From the NCBI RefSeq assembly GCF_000002235.5, contig NW_022145611.1:620001-684000 (forward strand): DNA of 64,000 nt, written 5' to 3'. This DNA is from Strongylocentrotus purpuratus. Taxonomy: Eukaryota > Echinodermata > Echinoidea > Camarodonta > Strongylocentrotidae. The notes beneath the pieces were generated by a model, which was not told the DNA's origin, did not search any database, and saw nothing but the letters and a program-made list of their open reading frames with translations. Of the stretch, positions 22,201 through 35,109 are shown piece after piece. Position 1 is the stretch's first letter. Every line of letters starts with the position of its first letter. The position numbers and the translations under genes are program-made.

Positions 22201-24392
22201 GTAACATATTTAGATTCAACTACTTCACCTCCTTATCACAAAGGCAGCACTAAATATTGACAAATACTGGTGTAGTAAAACTGATGGTAACCAAACCAGT
22301 ATTTGAATGAATGGCTAACAATGACAACCAGTAAATGTAAATCAGGTGGTTATATTCAAACAAGCAGCTTGTGAAGTCTCCTGTGTACACAATTCAAGTT
22401 GAAGCCCAAACAATTGTCTCCTTGGTGATAAGGAAGATCTACTTTATACAAGACCATGCTTCTTCACAAGCAAGCCATCAAAGATAAATATTCCCTTGCC
22501 TTAAACAATAAAACCAGCATTAGAGAAGAGTCTAGAAGAAATGCCAATGAATGATACATGTACATGTAGGTACCATGGATCATGATAACCTTTAAAAGTG
22601 ATACCCTAAATAAACTTGAAAATGTTTATCTATAAGGTTGAACTATTTCACCTTCTATCTAAAAAAATTAGTTGGGAGACGAATGTATAACTTACATTTC
22701 ATCTTTTAGGACAGATCATATGTTATCAAAAATTGTAACTTTTACATTTTTAGACTTAATGAATCATGTTCATCCATAATTTTTTTTATTTTTTTTAGTG
22801 AAATTATTTGTTGCATTCATTATTTATGTTATTTGCATATACTGTAACACATACAAACTTTGGCAGATTGTTAAAACATGATTTTCTATCAGTGATCAAC
22901 TCTATTTTTGTAACATACTACTTCCGACTTCCCATCCACTAGTCACAACTTCTCAGTGTAACGCTTATCTCTACTACAAACATCACAGTAGAATGAAATC
23001 TGTTTCTAAGATCTCATAATGTTTACCAACTCTTTCTCAAACACTTGCCTAATTCTTCGGTTCCTGACTTACAGGAGAAGATTCACTCTAATTCTACAAG
23101 TGTCTGAAACCTCAAAAGAGATAACATGATAATTGGGGTTAGCTGATGTTCTCTTGGCTTCATTCAAAATTGTAATCATTTATGACTGGTTCTTCAATAA
23201 GTTTCCTAGCATACTGTACATGTTAATACAACTATAAATGCAGATATTATAGATTCAATCTTTATAGGACTCTTCTTGGATGTTACTTTATGATAAGCCT
23301 CTTACATTTTAAGCATAAAAATAAAAAATGAACAAATTCAGTGTATTACGATATTTTGATGAACAAAAAAAATAAAAACCTGTTCATTTAACTTCAAGAT
23401 TTCCCAAAATTGTATCTAGACATTTTGCAACATTTGCCATCTACAGCATTGGGGAGTTAAAACAATACAAGAAATAGCACCTTGACTATATCCCAATTCC
23501 TATGAAATACGGGGAATCAGTGATGACCGAAATAAAATCTCCATGACTTCAAATAGTTCCTCTAAAACATGGAAGTACAATGATAACTTGATGGAGTAAG
23601 TTTCTTCAACATTCTAGCTGCTTGTTCTTTGTTTTTGTGTGTATAACCTACACTTTTTCTGTAGTCTGCAGCCTCATGCATCTGGCTTAGTATTCAATGG
23701 ATTTAACGACAGAGCCTCAACAGGAAGCCATACTGTTTAGTGTTGTTGCTAGGGTAGGCAGTTGCCAGGAAGGACTTCCCCTGCAAACACATACAGTCAT
23801 ATCACTTCAAAATACAGATCACCATCTAATCAATACTCTTGACTGAGTCAAGTTCAGTTTGTTCAAAGAAACATCTGCCAAGTCTGAAAGGGGACAATTA
23901 TTCATCAATCCATCCTATTATCCAGGCAATGAATGAGCGTGACTCAAGGAAATATTTAATACCTACCTGTATCTGAAGGACTTTATCGCAAATGATATTC
24001 TAAAACTGATTTAATCTTATCGGTATATATTTATCTTACTCTTAGAGTTAGAGACAAGATTATAATTATAATACACGTAAATGTAAAATCATATTGGTTG
24101 ATAAATACATTTGCACAAGTGGATGCTTTTTGTAGAAGACATTTTGAGCAAAGACCCAATGAAATATTGCAATTTTAATTTAGTAAACGTCAACTAAAAC
24201 ATTCTTACTAAAGTCAAGATAAAATAATTCCCAGAATGCCACCACATTACATGTACATGTAGGTCATATCATTTTATTTTCTTCAAAAGACAGCTTAACA
24301 TTTTTAAGACAAGGGCATTGGTGGCAATGTGACCATTCAAATAATATATTTTCGGCTACAGGTATACATGTTATTAGGTAGGTATGTATTAA

Positions 24393-24761
24393 CAGAGATG
24401 CCAACCTCTTGACACACACAAAAAGACTGAGTATCCTAAAAAAAAATTATATTTTGGAGAGAAAAATCAGATTTTCACGAAAACTCGACACTACTGTACC
24501 ACTGGCTCGTCGGCCTCGGGCCAGTAGAATTTCAGAATTGTTTTTGCTCTTTCACTAAAATTAGCAAAGTCTTTTGGGGGTTGCAGGGGTTTATTTGTAC
24601 ATGTTTCTATGCACTTCCATTGTTTTAATTGTTTGTTTGTTTGTTTTTTGTTTTTTAAATAATAAATATAATAAAAAATCGTATTTTAAGATTTTAAGAT
24701 CGTATTTCACTCTTATTATCGTACTACATATATGATTTAATCATACTGGTTGGCATCTCTG
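24393..24761. mobile_element. MITE family B, copy with CAGAGATGCCAAC ends
   Basis: The left end CAGAGATGCCAACC and right end GGTTGGCATCTCTG are perfect 14-bp inverted repeats. The element is 369 bp, close to the 376 bp of its relative at 29022. Flanks TATTAA and TATATA may be a diverged 6-bp target duplication. The interior is AT-rich, with a GGCTCGTCGGCCTCGGGCC stretch and no ORF. Confidence 0.75.
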
Positions 24762-27700
24762 TATATAGATTTAAGATTGTTAAGTATAATTGTTTAATAT
24801 AGTAACTAATGTAGTGGAAATGGGCCCTTATTTACCAACATAAGAAGAATCTCACTGTCATAAAATGTCATGATAGATTGTAAATCAACACAAATCATTT
24901 ATTTCTAAAACATAAAGGGCACTAAAATCATGCCAGCTGTTTGCTCAGGAACAAAAGTTGGGGACAAATAGTGATATTTACACAGGTGGTATCACAGACA
25001 CCCTAATAAACACATGAATCAGTAAAGGACACTCCTCTTCATTCCAATAATCCAATCAAGAACTATATTCTTGTACACCAAGTGAAATAAAAGGAGTCTA
25101 ACTTTGAAAAGTCTCCAAGAGTTTGAGTTGAGTTGAGTTTGAGCTTGCTGCTACTCCATGATATGGAAAGTGAAACAAGATATGGAGGAAAAAAATGTGA
25201 AATACCCATATTCACTTGTACATATGTATAATATGGACAATTCCATATTAGGAAAAATTGGAAATTTTGATGACATTTCCAACCTTCCATATGGATACAT
25301 ATTTAATGATTTTGTTTTAAGTTCACTATCCAAGTACTGTATATCAGCAACAACAAAAGTCAATGGTCATGATAGAGATATTTTCATTTTTGTGTAGCAT
25401 GAAATGGATTTTTTTTCTTCTTTTTTTCTAAGGGGGTGGGGTTATATCAAATACAATGACACGGAGCCCATTTTCCATTATTTCACAAAAAATTATTAAT
25501 AAATCTGAGTGACCAGTGATTATCAATATATTGTGGTACTCTGATAATATTTACAATCAATAAATATTATTAATATACATGATGACTTACTTAGATTAGT
25601 AAGCTTCAAATACTGTAAAACGGGTACACGTTTCTCTTTATGGAATTGCCCAATAAAACTCATATGAGCATTGTACAGTATGAGTCCTGAAACATACCAA
25701 GTTTGCACAATGCATCTAATTAACATACTCTACTGAGTATGAGCACATACAGTGCATTGGAGGATATTGTACACTTTCTCCCAGTGCTAAAACCCGTCAA
25801 TATTGTGAAGTATTGACAATCCATCTGGACTGCAAGTACAATCACTCCAACTTTGTGGCTGGCTGATGTCCATTATCATAACTGTAAGAGTGCAGATGAT
25901 TCTCATCATATTTGGTAGGCCTACGTGTCTATTTTCTATTGTAAGAAAGTACCAGTATATTAATTGGAAAGCAGGCATATGAAACCAATTTTATCTTTGA
26001 ATTTTTTTCTTTACAAAGTGATGTATCACTCACTGATCGACCAATGGCCATAAAATATTAATTTTCAGAAAGATGGAGCTGAAAATATACATAACCACAA
26101 AATGAAAACATCAAAGAAGAATGTAATGTATAACATCAAACAGGGACTTATTCTTTCCCAGTATAAATAGTTTTAGATATATGCCTTTAAATTTGCAATC
26201 ATCCTTTGCTCACCTGGCGGAAGTTAAAGTGTATATAAATATCAGAATTATCAAAACTCTAACATATTAGCTCCTGATTTTGTCATCTTTTGTTGAGAGA
26301 TAAATGAAAAGAGTTCTTACAATAATTTATAACAATGATAAATAAATGTATACCAAAACTGATAATACCAAATAAAATTTATTTAAACATCTGCCTGTGT
26401 TAAATTTTAAGGCCTTTCTGGCTCCAAAGTACAGACAATCTATTATGTAGCTCTGTAAATCACACAGTCAATGCTAAGGCATTTCATACCAAGGAGGGCT
26501 CATACCAAGGCATCTCATAATAACATGCCTTGTTAATCCCATATCGTCAGACAGCTAGAGTACTGTCATAACACTGTGGCCCATCTCAGACATAACACAC
26601 ATGTACATGGCATGTGTATTTCTTTGTGAGGTGTATGTGAGAGAAATCATGCAATATGTTTTCTTTAAATATGTGGGAATAGGGGAGGAGACCTTTATTG
26701 TTTTATTCCCTGTAAGTTGAGTGAAATTATTGCTTAACCCTTTTTCATACATGTAGATCTAAAGCAATGAATTCATAAGTTCTTACAAAGCCAACACTTT
26801 CAGAATACCGTCTATGATCAGAATACTAAAAAAAGGGGGAAAATGCAAATGGCAACTTGTAAGAAAATTCATAGTTGTTTGTTTTTCTTGTCATCATGCC
26901 AATTCACAACACATTTTTGTGTTGATGCTCAAAATTTGTAATATATTTATCTCACAAAAGGTAAAGGTACTAACTTTGAAACATTAGTTGTATAACATGA
27001 TATTTCTTAGTTTGTCTATTTGTACTGCAGTGTATATACCGGTATGCTGTTAATGATTTCGTTATCAATAAAATACACACTGTTCACTATACATGTATGA
27101 GTCCCTTGAAGAATTTCAAAGAAACATGGAAGGGTAGCTAGATTAACTCTTTCTAGACTTGAACAAATGCCACTCTTGTCTGTTGGGAGACAGAAGGGCA
27201 TTAACTCAAGTTCTTTAACTAAGTGTCAATATCCTGCTGGCTCTAACCAAACTAAATGTTCCCCCTGACATATTAGTCACATGAAGTGTTTGTCTTGATC
27301 TACAGAGTCATAAGGATTGCGCAATCATCATACATGTATGTAGCTTGGCATGTCACATATATTACCTTATGCGTCATATGAACATTCAACTTGCACTAGT
27401 TGTTTATATGACTATAGCCAACAATTGCTTTCAGTAAAACAATCAAAGAATCCCAAATAATCATGTTAAAGTGGTGGTGATTTTCAATTAGAATACAAAT
27501 GCATACATTTCTACAAGTATTTGTACGGGACAGTATAGTAATAATGACCTTGAAATCATTAGATTTCATTATTTGTACATGGATGATCATGTTAACCTAT
27601 CCAATTGAAATCCAAAGAGCATTATTCATGTCTTACACATTACTACTCACATCAGTACCATCTTAAATTATAAGTTTTCTTGCTCGTGCATTTTTGTTTT

Positions 27701-28354
27701 TATTGAAAATAACACTCAACGACATAACATATTTACAATAATAGCATATCAATTCTTAGATTATAAGTTGCTTGAAAGTTTCATGGATGGACACACATGA
27801 GTGCATATTGTGTGAAAAACAGACACATTGTCATAACCAAGACACAGACCAGTAGTCTTATTGACATTTGCCTTTTCTGGATATGATAATATTCCCGAGT
27901 AATGATAAAAGAACATGGCCTTGACTTTCAGAGTGTAGTACAGGAGGTGTTGTTGTACACGGTTCTCAATAGAATTGCCAATTTTCATAATGTAACCAAA
28001 CTTTAATGCATACATCTTTGTCAAGTGCCTCAATACATGTACAAATATTTCATTCACCTGATAAGAATAATAGTATTTCAATAGTCAGGATGCAAAGTGC
28101 ATCTATCATGTGTTCTTAGGTAGGGCAAGCCATAATGTTTGTTCTACCTGGCAACAACTTATGTATGCAGTTTGCATTCTGACTATTGACATACATTTAT
28201 TCATAACAGATTAATAAAATAATTGGTATGGAGGCACTTCACACAAATGTATGCATTAGATTTGGTTACAATACGAAAATGGTCTACTGCAAGGTCAATG
28301 ATTTGAAAACAAATTAGTAGTTCTACAACTGTATGGATGTTTTAAGTGCCTTAG

Positions 28355-28775
28355 GGCACGTTTATCGGGGCTTGCCACTAGATATGTACATATCGTACCC
28401 CACTATCATACCCCACTATCGAACCCCACTATACGATCGTGATTTGCGGGATGTCGCGTTTATCGTCTCTTCACGATTCACAATAAAGGCCTTGTCTCTT
28501 CGCAGCTGCTCAGCGCCGTTTGACCCGGGAAGCAGACTAGCCTGGGAATTCCTATTTGCATGTGAGGTTCAAAACAGCTTTGCGTTTATCGGTCTCTCAG
28601 AAACGTGATTCTGGCTGTATGTCACACTCAAAACACACCTTTTTGCGTTTTTAGATATGCCCATATAAGCATGAGCATTTAATAAAGGCTTTGCGTTTAT
28701 CACCTTCTAAATTTGCCTGAAAGACGTTTGAGAAACCTGATTCTAGACAAAATTTGGTCGATAAACGCAACCATA
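28355..28775. mobile_element. GC-richer element with repeated GCGTTTATCG motifs
   Basis: The decamer GCGTTTATCG or a one-base variant occurs at 28359-28368, 28456-28465, 28582-28591 and 28693-28702. A weaker form is at about 28645, and the inverted form is at 28759-28768. The first and the last copies face each other, giving inverted ends (TAGGGCACGTTTATCG against TATGGTTGCGTTTATCG). A tandem of ACCCCACTATC-type units lies at 28397-28432. Multiple subterminal copies of a short word are typical of hAT-type DNA transposons, where transposase binds them. The assignment is an inference; no target duplication was confirmed. Confidence 0.5.
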
Positions 28776-29021
28776 GAAGGAACTAGGCTAATACCAGGGT
28801 GATTATAATAATTTGTAGGTGCTTTAAGCATTTCCTGGGATAGTATATGAGCACAATATACATTATTATTATTTGAAGAGAAGGTTCATTGATTCCTAAA
28901 AACTAACTTTATTGTCATAATTGCAAAGGTGAAACTTTGATTAGACAAGGTTATCAAAATGCAATGCTTGGAAACATTCGAAGTAATGATTATTATCAAT
29001 TACAAAACGCTTAAATATAGC

Positions 29022-29397
29022 CAGAGCTGCCAACCTCCAGAACCGAAAATCAGTAATCACAAGGCTCAAAATCAGTAATTTTGGGTATAAATCAGTAATT
29101 TCCTATGCGGCGCTATGACTCTAATAAAAACGGCACGCCAACACTGCACAGACACATGATTATCTGACATTTTTGGTGATTTTACTCACACAAAGTTGTT
29201 AAATAATGAGTTTCATATCATCACAACACAGTCTTCCAGGAAAAATGGGGGGGAAAAAAAATATATATAAAAAAAAAAAAATAAAAAAAAAAAAAATCAT
29301 TTTTTTTTTTTTTAAATCCGTAATTTTAAACAACATTCCGTAATGGTCGTTAATTTCCGTACCAATTACGGGAAATCCGTACTAGTTGGCAGCTCTG
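29022..29397. mobile_element. MITE family B, copy with CAGAGCTGCCAAC ends and TATAGC duplication
   Basis: Ends CAGAGCTGCCAAC and GTTGGCAGCTCTG are perfect 13-bp inverted repeats, flanked on both sides by TATAGC (29016-29021 and 29398-29403), a clean 6-bp target-site duplication. The interior has several AATCAGTAAT or AATCCGTAAT words and long A and T runs. No transposase is present. Same family as 24393-24761. Confidence 0.82.
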
Positions 29398-32300
29398 TAT
29401 AGCCCAGCATTGCACCTGAAGAGCTCTTTCAATGCTGCTGAGATGTGTGACGTCACATGTTGAACATGATTTGCACAAGCAGACGATGTCCCATGCCATC
29501 TCATACATTTTTAGTGCCTGTTTTGTCATCTTCTCTTCAGTTATTTCTTTTACTTCACTACCATCAGGCTAAATGTTTAATCTATTGCCTCACTCTAAAC
29601 CCGCCAAGGGTATCATTTTGATTAAAAATGCAGCGATAAAAAAAAAAAAGGGATCGCTTGTAAACAAATAAGATGCCATTGTATTTTTGGTATGTTCAGC
29701 GTTTCAAGAGGGAACGAATGCCGTCCATGCTATCATTCCGGGTTTTTTTTCCAATTTGAAAGTGTGTTTTCTTTGATTGTTAATTAACCCCTATCCTGTG
29801 TAATTACAACCAAAAAAAATATAGCTATCAGAATTGGTTTCATATCCCTTTTTGAATGGCGTAAAATGCCATCAAATTTATACACTAAACTCATTATAAT
29901 TTGAGAAATAATAGCATTGCAATTATGTTTAATTCAAATCATTTATTTCCGAATTCCAACATCAATTAAAACAATGTGTAAAAAACAGTCAATGGGAAAT
30001 CAAAACATTATAAAACTATGACATTTCAATCAAACGATTGAGAAGATAAAAAAAAAAAAAAGTATATCATTCAATGAGAAACAAGGTGAAGAAAGGTGAA
30101 AAGTAGACCGTTAAATACATAATTCAGTATTGACAGACTACATAAAAAACACAAGTGTATAATTGGAAAAATGGTGAACACAATGAAAGCCAGGTTTGTG
30201 GCTTGTTAGGGTGTGTACACCTAAATGTATTTGTTTGTTTTTACATTATTATCATAAAATTTACAGATTGTTCAAACAAAACATAAAACATAGAACATGA
30301 CAAACATAAAAAACATATAAGAGCATCAAACAGTATGGTATGGTTCTTCAGAATAATTTAAGAAGACATATTTAACAAATTAAAAGTAATCAATATGAAA
30401 AAATTAAATGGTTCTTATATTGCCTCCTGAATGTATTATTAAATGAAATATTGAATTGGTTACATTTTACATTTTCCAAAGAACTTGAGCCTAATGTCTC
30501 AGAGAGTTTCTTGAATAATCGTTATTATATGTCCACCACTTAAATTTGTTTGCATTTCTTGTAGGATAACTATGAATCTGAGAATTTAAAGAAAACATAC
30601 GGTATTCATTAAATATTAATACAAAGTGTGGGTATTGAATCTTTGCATTTAAGGGAACATATTTGTAGTTTGTTTATATTAGTGAACATAATCTCTTAAA
30701 TAGTGGGGATGAGGGTGTCATATTTGAATTAGCACATATATACGTATTGCTTTTTTCTGTAATATAATTAATATTTAATACCGGTATGTGTACAAAAAGT
30801 ATCTCCCCAAACAGTATTGCAGTAAGAAATAGCAGATAAAATTAACGTATTGTAAATATTAATAAAAGATATATGCAGTTGAAACATGTTTCAATCAATC
30901 AGTGAGGCGGAACGAGTATCAATTCGTGTTGGCTTATCAGCAATAAGGGGGTAAAATCCAGCTGACAATGTAACATTAACAAGTTAATATGTAATAGGAC
31001 TAATTTCGTGCTTCAAAATATCAACATGAAAATCACCAATGCTATATGAGTTTGAACTCTTTACATATTATATTCAAAATGTTATCAAGGAATTATATAA
31101 ATAATGAAAGATTAGATTTGGGCTGACGGTAAGTAACTACCAGTATTACAAACACAAATATGTCTTTGGAGTGTATGTATAAAATGTGGATACCAACAAT
31201 TTCAACACCGTCACACTGATCTGAAAAATCATGAATTTTGTAATGCAGGTCATCTCGTATGGGATGTCGTCTGCTCGGGCAGGATTGGTTCATAAATATT
31301 GTGACGTCATTAAAACATTGTTATTTTTCTGGCGAATCTCTTGTATATCCTAGATGCTATGGAGGTGGTTTCATTTGTATTTTTATAAAGCACCCAATAT
31401 GTAGTTGACCTAAAACTTGTATGATTGCCATCTGTTAGCTTACTGGTTTCTAGTGATACTTTATTTGCCATATTTGTGATTTTCTTTGAATGGCTCTTTA
31501 ACTCAGTCTCTGTAGGGACTAAAACTATTTTCACTGTTAATATATCTTCTATCCTATCATTTTTTCCTACTTTCCATATATTCAAGGGATACCACCTAGA
31601 ACAAACAAATAGTCACAAAATATGAGAAGAAAATTTCTGCATTTGATCGCAACCACACTCCTAGAACACTGTACAACTGAATGATCCCATGGGAAGATTT
31701 GGGGATTACTTTTGATACCTGATCCTCTGCACAAAATTATTCATCTCACATTCTATACCCTGTGGATTTTGACACAATTGCCAAACAAACAGATCCGTGT
31801 TTTCAGACAAGATAGAATAACAAATTACTTGCGTCAAACTTCAAAACTCCAATCAGGTATGTAGCGAGACACAAACCTTCCCCATATTATATTTTAAAAT
31901 CCCATACTAGCTGCATTTTCACTGTGCACAAGCAAATTTTTTCTCACATTACGTATTTCGTGGGTAGATGCTTAGCAAAAAGAAAAAAAAATCCACCTCA
32001 GGTGTGCGTTTTTTTTAAATGCCTGCATAAATTTCACTATTTTTTGCAGTATAAATGCATGCTCTCAAAACATTGGTGAATAATTCCATTTTGGGTCATA
32101 TGGCTCTCCTTCCTTCCATGCCAATCGCATGCAGAGTGCAAATGAGCAGTGCTCACCAAAAACAGCAAAACCAGAGGTTTCTTGACTTGTAGGCTTTTCC
32201 AGTAGTGCAAATGCAGTCCACAGAATTGACAATATTTCAAAATGGGTAAATGCGCCTAATGTCACCTTTATTTGCAAGTTTTCAAAAATTTGGGATAATG

Positions 32301-33019
32301 GTTCTCATAACACAAAAAAGTTATTCAAAGAACTGTATGCCAATCATTTGAAGGGTAATACTTCAAAGGAAACTTGATGCTTTAGCCTTTACGATACATC
32401 TCTTGAATCCTGTATGACAGATAATACTCCCCCTCCCCTTTCTAGTCAGGTCAGGGAAGTATGGGATTTTTTTTTTGGGGGGGGGGGCGGACACCATAAT
32501 GCCACAGATAGATATTTATTTTCTTTAAGTTCATAACAATTTCATTTTTGTATCCTGCTGTCTCATATACGAAAGAAGAGGAAGAGAAATTTGGTGTTGC
32601 AATGCAAATCCATTTTGGTATGATTTACAACTTATATATGAATCTGAGATGGGGAAGGGGAGCAAGGACTAGCCCTGGTAAAAAGATAAAGCTACCGGTA
32701 AGTATTTACACCCCTCCCCCATACATACATTGTACACTCATACAAACACACACAAGTTGTTATGCCAACTGAAATGTGTCTCTCCATGGACCTACATTGT
32801 ACATGGTCTCACAGAGCAGGTGGAATGCAGTAGGCACAAAATGGCATTCAGAAGCTGTTTTCATAATCTCTTGCTGTGCCAATGAGTTGTAACTTGTAAA
32901 TGTTCCAAGATTTTGACAAAACATAATGTTAAATCTCACTTCATGAGATATAACCCAACGCTTATTCATGTAAAATACTTGTGTATAAAGTCTATGGAGA
33001 TGGAAATAAACCACCTTAG

Positions 33020-33127
33020 CAAATTCGTCCTTGTTTTCACGAAGTGACGGTAGTGAGGAAAATCGTAGCGCAAAGTGAATGCATTTTTTTTTCACTACCG
33101 TCACTTCGTGAAAACAGCGACGAATTG
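33020..33127. repeat. Long hairpin, about 40-bp arms
   Basis: The left arm (33020-33060) and right arm (33088-33127) pair over TTTTCACGAAGTGACGGTAG and neighbouring bases, with a few mismatches near the base (CGTCCTTG against CGTCGCTG). The loop is about 27 nt. RNA from either strand would fold into a stem the size of a microRNA precursor, though a fold-back transposon relic is equally possible. It is also present at 60931-61038. Confidence 0.75.
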
Positions 33128-33879
33128 TCCCCCTCTAAATCTACTATGCAGAGAAGTGAGTGATGATTTAAATATCACGAAAATGTCTTGTTTATATTAA
33201 AATCCACATATTTTGGAGCCAGGCAGAGTTCTCCTCCAGATAAGCAAAAATCACAGCAATCTCATCTCTCATGAAGCGAATCATTACCACACTCAATCTA
33301 TTAAGGTCAAATTGTCTTGACCTCCTATTCATCAACCTTATAATGCACACATGGGATCCTAATGAGGCCAAGACATGTTATATCTCCTCAGAGAACATAC
33401 CACAGTACACTAACACACTGACTCAAATGTCATCACTAACACTGGTCTGCTGTCCTATTGGGTTTCAAATTTTCAATGCATCTCTTCACAGGCCACTGAA
33501 TACATTGAAGATGACATTTATGTCTTTACATGTCTCAACAGTGACATGGTATATCACAAATAAATTATTCATATTCAAATCATGCCATAAATTATCATTC
33601 ATTGTAAATTCAAACCTGTTTTTCACTGTATTGTACTTTTCTATTAATCAAATACAATAATGATGCAAATTAATGAGACTACACAACGATAACCACTAAT
33701 GTACCTTGTTAGTGCATTATCTTTTTAATACATGGGATTTGAGGATACATCTGAGCAAATTGATGGAAACTGAGCTGAATAATAGGTATTGGCAATAGGT
33801 AATCTACCATTGCCTACAGGAATATTGCAGTGCCCACCTAATACTGAATTAAGCAAAATGATGCTATTAAAGCAGTCTA

Positions 33880-33912
<33 letters not shown>

Positions 33913-33965
33913 CACCACTACTGCTTCTACTACTAATAATAATAATTGCAATAATAATAATGATA
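33880..33965 (+). repeat. (ACT)n / (ACC)n / (TAA)n microsatellite
   Basis: Trinucleotide runs of ACT, ACC and TAA type in succession. Unit counts differ in the second copy (about 61780-61865). The low-complexity ORF that crosses it is an artefact. Confidence 0.95.
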
Positions 33966-34326
33966 ATTATATGTACTAATAATGATAATTATATTCATTT
34001 AATACTAATGATCATCATTATCTACATTCATTATCATCATCATCAGTTAAAATATGATACAATAGACAATCTAGAGGGTCTATAGGAAGAAAGTCTAGAC
34101 TGATGGTATAGGGTAATATTTTAGCATGTTTTACCTCTCTTTAAAAAAGTGATACGAGAAGGAAAACTGTTATTTATTCAGATATTACAAGAAAAATGGC
34201 ACAATAATCGGTACTGCATTGGATTTTATATGAAATACTAAGTACAGTAGATCCTATTTAACACATTCAGGTATTTCCTTGTGGTAAATCAAACTCTTGA
34301 AAGATTCATGTTTAATGATGACTTAC

Positions 34327-34538
34327 TTGCAAGCTTCTTGATTGTCACTGCGATTTCAGCATCTCTCAGACCAGTGAACCCTTGAGGCTTCCAAATCCTC
34401 GATTTAATCTCCGAGATGCCATCTCTTGTTTAATAAAAGTGCTCTCTAGATATTGGTTAGGTGTTTGGGCATAGTTCAATGATGTGCAGCTATCAGACAA
34501 AATAATAGCTGAGACTCCCATGATGATTATTGCACTTG
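34327..34538 (-). CDS. SYNE (nesprin-like): Nesprin exon 1, copy 1, frame broken by one missing base
   Basis: Same exon as 62229-62442, in the first assembly copy. The ATG is at 34422-34420 and the donor A|GTAAGT at 34326. Here GGAAGCCTCAAGG replaces GGAAGCCCTCAAGG, so the coding part is 96 bp rather than 97 and the frame shifts after FGS. A second single-base deletion lies in the untranslated leader (GAACTATG against GAACCTATG). Both fall in the error-rich tail of contig 1, next to the gap. I infer a consensus error, not a real pseudogene. The copy at 62229 should be used for annotation. Confidence 0.85.
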
Positions 34539-34609
34539 CTGAAAGAACAAATATGATGATAGATAATTAGATCTCAATCTCAACTACACATAGAACACAC
34601 AACACATGG

Positions 34610-35109
34610 NNNNNNNNNNNNNNNNNNNNNNNNNNNNNNNNNNNNNNNNNNNNNNNNNNNNNNNNNNNNNNNNNNNNNNNNNNNNNNNNNNNNNNNNNNN
34701 NNNNNNNNNNNNNNNNNNNNNNNNNNNNNNNNNNNNNNNNNNNNNNNNNNNNNNNNNNNNNNNNNNNNNNNNNNNNNNNNNNNNNNNNNNNNNNNNNNNN
34801 NNNNNNNNNNNNNNNNNNNNNNNNNNNNNNNNNNNNNNNNNNNNNNNNNNNNNNNNNNNNNNNNNNNNNNNNNNNNNNNNNNNNNNNNNNNNNNNNNNNN
34901 NNNNNNNNNNNNNNNNNNNNNNNNNNNNNNNNNNNNNNNNNNNNNNNNNNNNNNNNNNNNNNNNNNNNNNNNNNNNNNNNNNNNNNNNNNNNNNNNNNNN
35001 NNNNNNNNNNNNNNNNNNNNNNNNNNNNNNNNNNNNNNNNNNNNNNNNNNNNNNNNNNNNNNNNNNNNNNNNNNNNNNNNNNNNNNNNNNNNNNNNNNNN
35101 NNNNNNNNN
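34610..35109. other. Assembly gap, exactly 500 N
   Basis: Exactly 500 undetermined bases, a conventional placeholder length. The left flank is equivalent to the sequence at about 62511 and the right flank to the sequence at 7194. The gap therefore joins two contigs that actually overlap, and probably represents no missing DNA. Confidence 0.95.

Larger units (their letters stand above)
7194..34609. repeat. Duplicated block, copy 1 (probable unmerged contig overlap)
   Basis: This block recurs at 35110-62511 in the same orientation. The offset drifts only from 27918 to about 27903, through single-base indels mostly in homopolymers. Over most of the length only isolated substitutions separate the copies (for example near 22706, 24513 and 27305). 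The last about 1.4 kb of this copy is much more divergent. It ends at the 500-N gap, while the second copy starts in the poly-C tract matching 7194-7218. It represents nesprin intron 1 plus exon 1. Stretches not listed separately (for example 7220-10269, 11101-12497, 22201-24392, 24762-28354, 29398-33019) show only AT-rich intronic sequence with no feature I can support. Confidence 0.93.

Noticed and set aside
25158-25397. 79-codon plus-strand ORF with a protein-like composition
   Set aside because: No recognised domain, two antisense ORFs overlap it, and there is no splice or regulatory context. Identity in the second copy reflects the assembly duplication, so it gives no conservation evidence.
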